From contig CAKSLH010000002.1 in the NCBI GenBank assembly GCA_934466515.1, forward strand, positions 62,001-126,000: a stretch of 64,000 bases of DNA. Direction: 5' to 3'. The notes under the pieces were generated by a model. The model was not told the origin of the DNA, searched no databases, and saw only the letters and a program-made list of their open reading frames with translations. Shown here piece by piece: positions 34,561 through 43,021 of the stretch (its first letter is position 1; every line of letters begins with the position of its first letter). The DNA comes from an uncultured Eubacteriales bacterium (GTDB taxonomy: Bacteria > Bacillota > Clostridia > Oscillospirales > Acutalibacteraceae). The translations under genes and the position numbers were made by a program.

Positions 34561-36429
34561 ATGAAATTTTCTGAAGTATATGCAGGTAAGCCTGATGCAG
34601 GAGATGAAATCAGAGAAAAAGGTTATCAAGAATTTGCTGAAAATTATATCGAACCAAGTGGAGTTAATATAAAAGGCTTAGCAAGTTCAATATATGGAAC
34701 GCCTTTCTTCATCATAGGCGATAAAGGAACAGGAAAAACAGCTTTATTAAATTTTTTAGAAAGATACATTCAAAACATAGATCATAGCTCATGCGTTTCA
34801 TTTGTCTATTTTGAAAGTGAAATTACACAAGTGCAAAGAAAAAAATTTCAAGAAATCTCAAAATCCATCTCAACGGCAATTTCAATTGACAGTGCTATCG
34901 CTTCTGAAGGACAGAATGTCGAATTCGATTTTACATATATTTGGAGATGGCAATTATTTCAAAAACTAATTTCTGATGATGAACAATTTAATGGTGGTTT
35001 ATTCAATAAAAATGATGGCTATTGGGATAAATTTGTCCGCGAAATAAATAAAATTGACCGTACTATTAATAAAGGGAAAATGCAAATTCCAGCAAAGGTC
35101 TCTATAAAAGTAACCGCAAATCCACAATTTGGTACAATTGAACCAAAACTTGACATAGAGCCAGTTGATTTTTCTCAGCGTGATTTTAATATGACCCAAG
35201 CTTATTCCAAATTTGTTAAAATTATAGATACTGCTTATGAGTTGTTTCAAAATTTAACGCGTACGGATATACCATATTATATTTTTATTGATGAGTTGGA
35301 AGCATATAGAGGCGAGAACATTACCTTTTATAGAGATTTACGAATAATAAGAGATTTGCTATTTGAAGTAAAAAAATTTAACGATTTATTCAAATCTGGA
35401 ACAAAGATTATATGTTCTATTCGTCCTGAAATAATCACATCAATTACTCGTTTTGTTCAAGCAAAACAACTTCATAAAATCATGCAGGGATATGATGAAA
35501 GATTAAATTGGGAGTACACAAATACCAATTCTTTCAATCACCCTATTATGCGTGTGTTGTTAAGACGCATTTATAACGCAGAAAAAAATCTTTTGAATCA
35601 GCAAGTTAACGAAAAAGAAATTATTCAAAAATGGTTTGTACCAAATGTTTACAACAAGAATATATGCACATATATTCTAGATAACACATGGCATAAACCA
35701 CGTGATGTTGTGCGATTACTTCTATCTGTGCAATCAAGTGGAGCGAAAAATTATAGTCAGTTTAACCAACATACTTTTGAAACCTTTATGCCGACTTATT
35801 CTAAACAATGTTTAGCCGAAATAAGAGAAGAAATGTGTGCATTATACACCTCTGAAGAAATTGAAGCTATTTTTAATTGTCTGCAAGGTTTTAAGCCTTC
35901 TTTCACATATATAGAAATTGCAAATAGAGCAAAAAAGTTATATCCGCACAGTAAAATATCAACTGACTGTTTCACTGTGTTAAATGATATGTATCGCATG
36001 GGGGCAGTAGGAAATGTTATTGGAAGAGATGAGTCGCCACGCTGGGCATATAAAGGAGAAGAAAAACTTTTCATAGAAGAACCGTGGAAAATTATAGTAC
36101 ATCCTGCTTTACGAATAGAACTGTCTCTTAACACTAAAGTAGAGAAATATGTTAATAGACAAGCACAAAAAAAGAACACTTGTCTAACGACAAATAAAGA
36201 TACTGCAACATATACCGTTACTATTACAAGTATTAAACGTGCATATGTTTGTGTCTCTTTTATAAAAAACGGTTCTGTACAGCGCGGTTATATCAGCATA
36301 AATAATTTAGGTATAATTGGTCTAAAAACAGGAGAATTGAATAATCACTTTTCTATTGGCGATAATCTGAATGCGATAATCACTGGATATAACAAAGAGT
36401 TTGCAAATTGGATTATGAAAATTGTATGA
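34561..36429 (+). CDS. Sll1717-like P-loop ATPase with an S1-like C-terminal domain
   Basis: The 622-residue protein has a P-loop ATPase domain with Walker A GDKGTGKTALLNF near residue 53 and Walker B YIFIDELEAYR near residue 242, then a helical part. It ends with a ~75-residue beta-rich segment (TVTITSIKRAYVCVSFIKNG, then GDNLNAIITGYNKEFANWIM) that looks like an S1/OB RNA-binding fold. The general form recalls the Sll1717-type ATPase family, from memory. The start follows GGAGGT. It stands alone in an AT-rich island directly after tRNA-Ser and before a scar of foreign genes. A defence or stress role would fit but is inference. Confidence 0.75.
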   Translation: MKFSEVYAGKPDAGDEIREKGYQEFAENYIEPSGVNIKGLASSIYGTPFFIIGDKGTGKTALLNFLERYIQNIDHSSCVSFVYFESEITQVQRKKFQEISKSISTAISIDSAIASEGQNVEFDFTYIWRWQLFQKLISDDEQFNGGLFNKNDGYWDKFVREINKIDRTINKGKMQIPAKVSIKVTANPQFGTIEPKLDIEPVDFSQRDFNMTQAYSKFVKIIDTAYELFQNLTRTDIPYYIFIDELEAYRGENITFYRDLRIIRDLLFEVKKFNDLFKSGTKIICSIRPEIITSITRFVQAKQLHKIMQGYDERLNWEYTNTNSFNHPIMRVLLRRIYNAEKNLLNQQVNEKEIIQKWFVPNVYNKNICTYILDNTWHKPRDVVRLLLSVQSSGAKNYSQFNQHTFETFMPTYSKQCLAEIREEMCALYTSEEIEAIFNCLQGFKPSFTYIEIANRAKKLYPHSKISTDCFTVLNDMYRMGAVGNVIGRDESPRWAYKGEEKLFIEEPWKIIVHPALRIELSLNTKVEKYVNRQAQKKNTCLTTNKDTATYTVTITSIKRAYVCVSFIKNGSVQRGYISINNLGIIGLKTGELNNHFSIGDNLNAIITGYNKEFANWIMKIV

Positions 36430-36589
36430 TTGACTGTCATAGGATAAAATCAAATTATTGCAATGATTTATTTCACCGACAATTATACAAAGTCCCAACA
36501 AACTAGTAACTTAACTCATTTTTGATTTTTTTGATTGTCAGTTTATGTGATTTTAAATAACTAACAGCCGAGAAATCGTCGGGGTTTGC

Positions 36590-36943
36590 TTATGCATCTT
36601 CATTTTTTTGTTTTCTCTTGCATCGGCGCTGTTCACTTTCACGCTCTCGGCGTTGTTTGTATTTAAATTCTCGGATGAGTTCTTTGTATCTCTTGGTGCG
36701 TGGATTGGATAATTTTTGCGGGGACGATATGTAGTTTATAAATTCTTCTTTAGCACAGTATTGGACCGGGCCGATTTTAATTCCGTGCAGGGTTTCTTCC
36801 CTTATCAATTCGTGTATACGCTGCGGGTTATTACCGATAAGCCTTGCCGCCGTCTGCGTGGGCAGAGCTTCGGGTAGCTCTGCCCACTGCGAGTCCAGCC
36901 ACCGCCGAAAGGCTTCGCAGTTTTCCGGCGTAGCTTCAAACAT
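36590..36943 (-). CDS. Helix-turn-helix protein of conjugative-element type (possibly cut at its 5' end)
   Basis: From the ATG at 36943 the protein has 117 residues: FEATPENCEAFRRWLDSQWA, then an excisionase-like winged/HTH part (LPTQTAARLIGNNPQRIHELIREETLHGIKIGPVQYCAKEEF) and a very basic end (KYKQRRERESEQRRCKRKQK). Similar proteins sit in integrative conjugative elements. A longer reading frame to 37246 runs antisense through the transporter remnant and looks accidental. No ribosome-binding site precedes the ATG, so the natural 5' end may be lost at the junction near 36950. Confidence 0.6.
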   Translation of the reverse strand: MFEATPENCEAFRRWLDSQWAELPEALPTQTAARLIGNNPQRIHELIREETLHGIKIGPVQYCAKEEFINYISSPQKLSNPRTKRYKELIREFKYKQRRERESEQRRCKRKQKNEDA

Positions 36944-36965
36944 CGGGAGCGGATGCCATTCTGTG

Positions 36966-37300
36966 CGGCTAACGAGAGCGCCTATTATGCGGACTTTACC
37001 GTGAAATGCTTCCGCATTTATCTCTATCTGGTGCCGCTTGCGACTTTGAATAAGGGCACCTTTATCTACTTGCAGGCACTGGGCAAGGCATTTGCTTCGA
37101 CCGCGGTTTCCATGACCCGTGAGATCATTTTCGGCGTGTCGCTGCCTATTATTCTTCCGATCTTCTTCGGGCGGGACGATCTCTTGTGGTCGTCCCCGGT
37201 AGCGGATATACTGACATTTATTATTGCCGCTTTTTTTATCCGGCAAACCTATCGTGAGCTTTTCGTTCCCGATATAAATACTTTGAAGGAGGAACAGTAA
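36966..37300 (+). pseudogene. 3' remnant of a MATE family efflux transporter
   Basis: The frame encodes about 110 residues that match the last third of MATE transporters: YADFTVKCFRIYLYLVPLAT, GTFIYLQALGKAFASTAVSM, then PVADILTFIIAAFFIRQTY. The N-terminal two-thirds are missing and there is no start of its own. The upstream junction abuts the HTH gene on the other strand. The GC content is higher than in the island before it. Confidence 0.75.
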
Positions 37301-37507
37301 ATGAAAAACAGAGTTATTACCATCAGCCGCGAATTAGGCAGCGGCGGACGCACCATCGGCAAAAAGGTTGCGGAAAAGCTGGGGATTTCTTGCTATGACG
37401 CAGAGATCATTCAGGAGATGGCGAAGGAGACCGGCTTTGCGCCGACCGTTCGGAATTTGTATATTAAACGGCCGACATTCCAATCATATTTTAGCATATT
37501 TCAGTAA
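37301..37507 (+). pseudogene. 5' remnant of a cytidylate-kinase-like gene
   Basis: The first ~45 residues (VITISRELGSGGRTIGKKVAEKLG, DAEIIQEMAKETGF) match the P-loop start of the cytidylate kinase-like family. The normal protein is about 200 residues. At about 37445 the sequence turns into unrelated AT-rich DNA and stops after 68 codons. Its ATG overlaps the MATE remnant end region, so the two were one operon in the donor. Confidence 0.8.
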
Positions 37508-37601
37508 AACTTCAAGTAAAACCGATATTTAACTGCTTGAACATGCTTCTGCACATTTTGCGGTATTGATGAAGCGTATAATATGATCGGCATTGTTTCG
37601 G

Positions 37602-38468
37602 TTAAAACTTTTGAGAGTGCAGCTTTTCAGTAATGCTCCGCGCGGTGGGAGTTGAGGCAAGCCCGCCGCTTCCCGTTTCTCTGAGAGAAGAGGGAAGACT
37701 GCTTCCGATTTCACCCATAGCGTCTATAACCTCGTCGGCAGGAATTATATTTTTAATTCCCGCAAGTGCCATGTTAGCTGAGCTTACAGCATTAACAGCT
37801 CCTATAACATTTCTTTTTATGCAGGGAATTTCGACAAGCCCCGCTACAGGGTCGCAAACAAGTCCTAAAAGGTTTGACAGCGCCATGGCGAAGGCTTCTG
37901 CACACATTTCGTCGCTTCCGCCTAAGATATGAGTAAGCGCCGCAGCCGCCATTGCCGAGGCAGTTCCTATTTCCGCCTGACACCCTCCCTCGGCGCCTGA
38001 AATGCTTGCTCTGTCGGCTGTAACCTCGCCGAAGCCTGCCGCAATGTAAAGCGCTTCTTTTATAAGGATTTCGCCGATTTCTTTTTCTTCGCAAAGCGGA
38101 ATTAAAACGGCAGGCAACACTCCGCAACTGCCGGCGGTAGGAGCCGCAACTATTCTTTTCATACAGGCATTGCATTCGCCGGTTTTAAGAGCTTCTTCGG
38201 TCACTCTTAAAAGAAAGCTGCCGCCGATAAGCTTTGCTTTGCTGTTTTTTATCTTTTCCGCATCTCCGCCCGAAAGTCCGCTTTTTGATTTTTCGGCAGG
38301 GGAATACTGCTTAGCCGTGTTTTTCATTTCTTTCCATAAATTCGAAAACTGCAAATCAAGCGATTTTAAATCGGTTCCGTTTTCAAAGCAATCCTTTTCG
38401 GCTATTATAAGGTATAGCGGCTTTTCCTGCGCTTTTGCGTCATTTAATAATGAATTTATGCTTTTCAT
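37602..38468 (-). CDS. sdaAA: L-serine dehydratase, alpha (iron-sulfur) subunit
   Basis: The enzyme deaminates L-serine to pyruvate and ammonia using a [4Fe-4S] cluster. The 288-residue protein has the conserved cysteines in AAPTAGSCGVLPAVLIPLC, GAEGGCQAEIGTASAMAAAAL and GLVCDPVAGLVEIPCIKRN. The length is normal. It is translated directly after sdaAB with a TAATG stop-start overlap at 38466-38470. Pyruvate formed here can enter the NifJ reaction. Confidence 0.94.
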   Translation of the reverse strand: MKSINSLLNDAKAQEKPLYLIIAEKDCFENGTDLKSLDLQFSNLWKEMKNTAKQYSPAEKSKSGLSGGDAEKIKNSKAKLIGGSFLLRVTEEALKTGECNACMKRIVAAPTAGSCGVLPAVLIPLCEEKEIGEILIKEALYIAAGFGEVTADRASISGAEGGCQAEIGTASAMAAAALTHILGGSDEMCAEAFAMALSNLLGLVCDPVAGLVEIPCIKRNVIGAVNAVSSANMALAGIKNIIPADEVIDAMGEIGSSLPSSLRETGSGGLASTPTARSITEKLHSQKF

Positions 38469-39142
38469 TATGCGTCCTCCTGATTGAATACGGTTATCTT
38501 CTTTATACCTCTTATATGTGAAAGATATTTTTCAATATCGGGCGGAATCGGCTCGTCGCACTCTAAGATCATAACCGCATAACCGCCGTGCTCGCTGCGG
38601 TATAGCTGCATTGTCGCTATATTTATATCTCTGTTCGTAAGCGCGCCCGATACTGCCGCAACATGACCGGGGACATCGAGATTGTGAACGATAAGAGTGT
38701 TATGCTCGCAGTAAAAATTAGCCTCTATCCCGTCAATATGGCTTATGTGAATTCTTCCTCCGCCTATGCTTTCGGCAACGATATCAATTGTTCTTCCGCT
38801 TATTCCTTTAAGCTTTAGCTGAACGGTATTAGGGTGTGCGTTTTTTATATCCTTTACAAAAAACGAGAAATCAAGCCCATTTTCCTTTGCAAGCTCAAAG
38901 CTTTTCGGTATCCTCATATCATCGGGCTTAAACCCTAAAAGTCCTGCGATAAGCGCGAGATCGGTTCCGTGGCCCTTGCCTGTAAGCGCAAAGCTTCCGC
39001 TTAAATATATTTCAGCTTTTTTAACGGCTTCTCCTAAAAGCTTTAAAGCAACATTGCCAATTTTAACTGCGCCTGCGGTATGGCTGCTTGACGGTCCTAC
39101 CATTACGGGACCTAATATATCTGTAAGCCTCATTATTATCAC
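38468..39142 (-). CDS. sdaAB: L-serine dehydratase, beta subunit
   Basis: The 224-residue protein has the N-terminal SdaAB fold (ILGPVMVGPSSSHTAGAVKIGNVA) and a C-terminal ACT regulatory domain (TLIVHNLDVPGHVAAVSGAL, then INIATMQLYRSEHGGYAVMILE), which is likely to sense serine. It is the first gene of the two-subunit operon. It is divergent from the riboswitch-controlled xpt operon. Confidence 0.94.
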   Translation of the reverse strand: MIIMRLTDILGPVMVGPSSSHTAGAVKIGNVALKLLGEAVKKAEIYLSGSFALTGKGHGTDLALIAGLLGFKPDDMRIPKSFELAKENGLDFSFFVKDIKNAHPNTVQLKLKGISGRTIDIVAESIGGGRIHISHIDGIEANFYCEHNTLIVHNLDVPGHVAAVSGALTNRDINIATMQLYRSEHGGYAVMILECDEPIPPDIEKYLSHIRGIKKITVFNQEDA

Positions 39143-39266
39143 TTCTTACTTAATTTTTTTAAAATTATAGCACCGTCAGCCGCTTATTACAAGTGTTAAA
39201 AATAATTGCTTTTCGGACATTTAATTATTTAAAGTTCCTAAACTTGACAAAATTAGATTTATGAGG

Positions 39267-39295
39267 TTGACAAACGCGAAAAATTATGTTACCAT
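39267..39295 (+). promoter_or_regulatory. Promoter of the xpt operon
   Basis: TTGACA at 39267-39272 and TACCAT at 39290-39295 have a 17-bp spacer and lie 24 bp before the riboswitch aptamer. Confidence 0.7.
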
Positions 39296-39318
39296 AAGCT
39301 TGTAAAATTTAATAGCTC

Positions 39319-39384
39319 ACCGATATAGGTTTGGATAAATGGCCCAAATGTTTCTACCGCAGCGCCACAGCAGCGACTATTGGT
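39319..39384 (+). ncRNA. Guanine-type purine riboswitch aptamer
   Basis: P1 pairs ACCGATA (39319-39325) with TATTGGT (39378-39384). P2 is formed by GTTTGG and CCAAAT. The invariant J2/3 TTTCTACC is followed by P3 CGCAGC/GCAGCG with one mismatch. J3/1 reads ACTAT, with C at the specificity position, so it should bind guanine or hypoxanthine rather than adenine. It precedes xpt, a known target. Confidence 0.9.
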
Positions 39385-39443
39385 TGATTTATAAAATACA
39401 CATGTATATTATATGTGTTGTGCGTTGTTTCTATATCGGTAAG

Positions 39444-39471
39444 CAGACTTAATTTTTAAGTCTGTTTTTTT
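39444..39471 (+). terminator. Riboswitch expression-platform terminator
   Basis: CAGACTTAA and TTAAGTCTG pair across TTT and are followed by seven T residues. Ten bases at 39431-39440 (CTATATCGGT) just before it are the exact complement of the aptamer start ACCGATATAG and probably compete with P1. Confidence 0.85.
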
Positions 39472-39518
39472 GTTTTTAATTTTAGATTTTATGTATCGGA
39501 TTTAAAGGAGGCGGCATT

Positions 39519-40094
39519 ATGAAAGCTCTGGAAGAGAAGATTATCAAAGAGGGTAAGGTTCTTCCCGGAAATATTCTTAAGGTCGGTTCTTTTTTAAATC
39601 AGCAGCTTGATATTGATTTTTTAAGCGAGATAGGCGAGGAAATCAAGAATATATATAAGGACTGTAATGTCACTAAGATTTTAACAATTGAAGCTTCCGG
39701 TATTGCGCTTGCGGTTGCGGCAGGTATGATTATGCATGTTCCTGCGGTTTTTGCGAAAAAAGGCAAGAGCGCGAATGTAAGCGGAGATGTTTATAAAACA
39801 ATAGTTCATTCATATACACATAACAGCGATTACAATGTTATTGTTCCTAAGGAATATCTTTCGGGGGACGACTGCGTTGTAATCGTTGATGATTTTTTAG
39901 CGAACGGTAAGGCTTTAGAGGGTCTTATTGATATCGTAAATCAGTCGGGTGCAAAGCTTGCCGGCTGTACCTGCGCTGTTGAAAAAGGCTTTCAGGGCGG
40001 GGGAGACGCTCTGAGGAAAAAGGGCATAAGGGTTGAATCCCTTGCCGTTGTCGAAGAAATGAGCGAAAACGCAATTAGTTTCAGAGACATTTAA
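39519..40094 (+). CDS. xpt: Xanthine phosphoribosyltransferase
   Basis: Xpt converts xanthine and PRPP to XMP in purine salvage. The 191-residue protein begins MKALEEKIIKEGKVLPGNILKV like other Xpt proteins and has the PRPP-binding motif VVIVDDFLANGKALEGL near residue 123. The ATG follows AAGGAGGC. It sits behind the guanine riboswitch and is followed by a nucleoside importer operon. Confidence 0.96.
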   Translation: MKALEEKIIKEGKVLPGNILKVGSFLNQQLDIDFLSEIGEEIKNIYKDCNVTKILTIEASGIALAVAAGMIMHVPAVFAKKGKSANVSGDVYKTIVHSYTHNSDYNVIVPKEYLSGDDCVVIVDDFLANGKALEGLIDIVNQSGAKLAGCTCAVEKGFQGGGDALRKKGIRVESLAVVEEMSENAISFRDI

Positions 40095-40144
40095 AATCGG
40101 TGTAAATTTAATTTACATATAAAAAATTTTGGGGGAAAACAAAA

Positions 40145-41419
40145 ATGAAAAAGTTATTGGCAGTTCTTCTCGCCGGACTTCTTACTGTCGGATGCCTTGC
40201 AGGCTGCGGTAAGAGTTCGAACAAGTCGTCAAAGAAGGGTGAGGGTGCAGAAATCCTTCCCCGTCAGGAAATCAAATCGGATGTTACGGTTCCGGATGAT
40301 TTCAAAATCGGTATGATTTGCTTACACGACGAAAACTCAACCTATGACAACAACTTCATTCAGGCTCTTAAGTCTGTTCAGAAGGGTATGGGTCTTAAGG
40401 ATGATCAGGTTGTAATCGTAACCGGCATCGGAGAAGACAGCAAATGCTATGATACAGCTGTTGACCTTGCTAAGAACAAGGGCTGTAAGGTAATCTTCGC
40501 AGATTCTTTCGGACATGAGTCTTTCTTAAAGCAGGCTGCAGCAGAATTTCCGGAGGTTCAGTTCTGCCACGCTACCGGTACTTCGGCTAAGCTTGCAGGG
40601 CTTGCAAACTTCCACAACGCTTTCGCTTCTATCTATGAGGGCAGATATCTTGCAGGTATTGCGGCAGGCATGAAGCTCAATGAAATGATTGACAACGGAA
40701 AAATTAAGGCTGACGAAGCTATCATCGGATATGTCGGCGCTTATACCTATGCAGAAGTTATTTCAGGTATGACTTCATTCTTCCTCGGCGCTCGCTCTGT
40801 TTGCGAATCCGCAACAATGAAGGTTCGTTACACCGGTTCTTGGTATGATCAGGCTAAGGAGCAGGAGGCTGCTACCGCTCTTATCGAAAAAGACAAGTGC
40901 GTTCTCGTAAGCCAGCATGCTGACTCTCTCGGCGCTCCTACCGCTTGTGAGCTTGCAGGTGTTCCGAATGTTTCTTATAACGGAAGCACATATTCAGCAG
41001 GAAAGAATTCGTTCATCGTTTCTTCCGCTATCAACTGGGCTCCTTACTTCCAGTACATCATTGAGTGCGTTGTTAAGGGCGAGGCTATCGACGCTGACTG
41101 GTGCGGAGATATCGCTACAAACTCTGTAGTTCTTACAGGTCTCAATCAGGATGTTGCCGCTAAGGGAACAGAGGAAAAGATCAACGAAGCTATCGACGCT
41201 TTCAAGGCTGGCACTCTCCATGTATTTGATACAAGCAAGTTCACTAAGGACGGCAAAAACCTTACTGAGTATCTTGCTGATGTTGACGGCGACTTTACCG
41301 GTGAAACAAATGTTATTCACGACGGATATTTCGACGAGTCAAACGCTAAGGACTTCCGTTCCGCTCCTTACTTTGATATGATTATCGACGGTATCACAAA
41401 CCTTAACGAAAAGATGTAA
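40145..41419 (+). CDS. nupN: BMP family nucleoside-binding lipoprotein
   Basis: The 424-residue protein is the substrate-binding part of a nucleoside ABC importer. The signal peptide MKKLLAVLLAGLLTVGCLAGC carries a lipobox, with the lipidated Cys at 17 or 21, then a Ser/Lys-rich linker. The BMP fold follows (FKIGMICLHDENSTYDNNFIQAL, VIFADSFGHESF, ISGMTSFFLGA). It directly follows xpt and precedes the ATPase and two permeases. Its codon use is that of a highly expressed gene. A hairpin follows at 41443 that would lower expression of the following genes. Confidence 0.93.
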   Translation: MKKLLAVLLAGLLTVGCLAGCGKSSNKSSKKGEGAEILPRQEIKSDVTVPDDFKIGMICLHDENSTYDNNFIQALKSVQKGMGLKDDQVVIVTGIGEDSKCYDTAVDLAKNKGCKVIFADSFGHESFLKQAAAEFPEVQFCHATGTSAKLAGLANFHNAFASIYEGRYLAGIAAGMKLNEMIDNGKIKADEAIIGYVGAYTYAEVISGMTSFFLGARSVCESATMKVRYTGSWYDQAKEQEAATALIEKDKCVLVSQHADSLGAPTACELAGVPNVSYNGSTYSAGKNSFIVSSAINWAPYFQYIIECVVKGEAIDADWCGDIATNSVVLTGLNQDVAAKGTEEKINEAIDAFKAGTLHVFDTSKFTKDGKNLTEYLADVDGDFTGETNVIHDGYFDESNAKDFRSAPYFDMIIDGITNLNEKM

Positions 41420-41442
41420 TAATCTTTCTTTAAAATTTTCTG

Positions 41443-41474
41443 CACAAGGGGAAATTATTCCCCTTGTGTGTTTT
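41443..41474 (+). terminator. Partial terminator between nupN and nupO
   Basis: CACAAGGGG and CCCCTTGTG form a 9-bp stem, followed by TGTTTTG. The weak T-run suggests partial read-through, giving more binding protein than ATPase. Confidence 0.7.
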
Positions 41475-41500
41475 GATTTATACTAAAAAGGAGGGTATTT

Positions 41501-43021
41501 GTGAACGCGCTCGAAATCAGAAATGTAACAAAAAGATTCAGTAAAATAGTTGCAAATAAGAATATAAATCTGACTGTTAAAAAAGGCGAAATTTTAGCAA
41601 TACTCGGAGAAAACGGTTCGGGTAAGACCACACTTATGAATATGATTGCCGGAATTTACCATCCGGATGAGGGTGAAATATTCGTTGACGGCAAGCAGGT
41701 GCTTATAAATTCGCCTAAGGATGCTTTCGATTTGAAAATCGGAATGATTCATCAGCATTTTAAGCTTGTAGATGTTTTTGACGCTACGGAAAATATCGTT
41801 CTCGGAATAGAGGACAAAAAGCGCTTCAATTTAAAGGAAGCCGCTAAACGCGTTGCCGATATTTCCGAAAAATACGGATTTGATATCGACCCCAAGAAAA
41901 AGATTTATCAGATGTCTGTTTCGGAAAAGCAGACCGTTGAAATAATAAAGGTGCTTTATCGCGGCGCCGATATTTTGATTTTGGATGAACCGACCGCGGT
42001 GCTTACTCCTCAGGAGACCGAAAAGCTCTTTGCAATTTTAAAGAGAATGAAAAACGACGGAAAGTCGATAATTATCATAACTCACAAAATGCACGAAGTG
42101 CTTTCTGTCTCTGACAGAGTCGCAATTCTTCGCCGCGGCGAATATATAGATACCGTTAATACCGCCGAAACAAACGAATCCGAGCTTACCGAAATGATGG
42201 TAGGTAAAAAGGTTTCGCTTAATATTGACAGAACAGAACCGGAAAATGCGGTTGAAAGACTTAAAATTAAGGGTCTTGACCTTTATGATGAAAACGGTGT
42301 AAAGGTGCTTGACGATATTACATTTACTGCAAACAGCGGAGAAATACTAGGAATTGCGGGAATTGCGGGAAGCGGTCAGAGAGAGCTTTTAGAAGCAATT
42401 GCAGGGCTTCAGCATATTTCAGGCGGTGAAATAACTTATAACAATCCTAAAACAGGTGAGGAAGAAAACTTAAGGGATAAAACTCCCATGCAGATAAGAG
42501 AGCTTGGCGTAAGACTTTCATTCGTTCCCGAGGACAGACTCGGAATGGGACTTGTCGGTAATATGGATATTGTCGATAATATGATGCTCAGGAGCTACAG
42601 AAAAGGCAAATCAATGTTTTTAAACCGTCAGTCTCCGAAACAGCTTGCCGAGGATATTATCAAGGATTTGGAGGTAGTTACTCCGAATGCGAACACACCT
42701 GTCAGAAGACTTTCGGGCGGCAATGTCCAAAAGGTGCTTGTAGGCCGTGAAATTGCCGCGTCGCCTACGGTTTTAATGGCGGCATATCCTGTTAGAGGGC
42801 TTGACATAAATTCCTCATATATGATTTATAAACTTTTGAATCAGCAGAAGAAAAACGGCGTAGCCGTTATCTTTGTGGGAGAGGATCTTGATGTTTTAGT
42901 TGAGCTTTGCGACAGAATTATAGTTGTCAATTCGGGAAGAATAACCGGCATTGTCGACGGCAGGGAAGCCACCAAGGAAGAATTGGGACTTCTTATGACT
43001 AAATCGGGAGGTAAAAAATGA
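41501..43021 (+). CDS. nupO: Nucleoside ABC importer, double ATPase subunit
   Basis: The GTG start follows AAGGAGGG. The 506-residue protein has two ABC domains. The first has Walker A GENGSGKTT near residue 38 and Walker B ILILDEPTAVLTPQE near residue 160. The second has GIAGSGQRE where the Walker A would be, a signature LSGGNVQK, and AYPVRGLD in place of the Walker B. The degenerate second half is normal for this sugar/nucleoside ATPase type. It overlaps the following permease start by 4 bp. Confidence 0.93.
   Translation: MNALEIRNVTKRFSKIVANKNINLTVKKGEILAILGENGSGKTTLMNMIAGIYHPDEGEIFVDGKQVLINSPKDAFDLKIGMIHQHFKLVDVFDATENIVLGIEDKKRFNLKEAAKRVADISEKYGFDIDPKKKIYQMSVSEKQTVEIIKVLYRGADILILDEPTAVLTPQETEKLFAILKRMKNDGKSIIIITHKMHEVLSVSDRVAILRRGEYIDTVNTAETNESELTEMMVGKKVSLNIDRTEPENAVERLKIKGLDLYDENGVKVLDDITFTANSGEILGIAGIAGSGQRELLEAIAGLQHISGGEITYNNPKTGEEENLRDKTPMQIRELGVRLSFVPEDRLGMGLVGNMDIVDNMMLRSYRKGKSMFLNRQSPKQLAEDIIKDLEVVTPNANTPVRRLSGGNVQKVLVGREIAASPTVLMAAYPVRGLDINSSYMIYKLLNQQKKNGVAVIFVGEDLDVLVELCDRIIVVNSGRITGIVDGREATKEELGLLMTKSGGKK

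Noticed and set aside
36944..37246. N-terminal extension of the minus-strand HTH reading frame
   Set aside because: It is antisense to a clear MATE transporter remnant and is very basic and low in hydrophobic residues, so it is an accidental open frame.
34253..37600. att repeat of the tRNA-Ser 3' end on the far side of the island
   Set aside because: I looked for a second copy of the T-arm/acceptor sequence after 36430 and did not see one, so integration at this tRNA is only suggested by position.
37792..38175. Long antisense or shifted frames inside serine dehydratase and other conserved genes
   Set aside because: The composition (runs of Arg and Cys) is typical of the shadow of a real gene, and the true frames have clear family motifs.
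40095..40144. Terminator between xpt and nupN
   Set aside because: Only a weak A/T hairpin (GTAAAT/ATTTAC) is present, so I treat xpt and nupN as one transcript.
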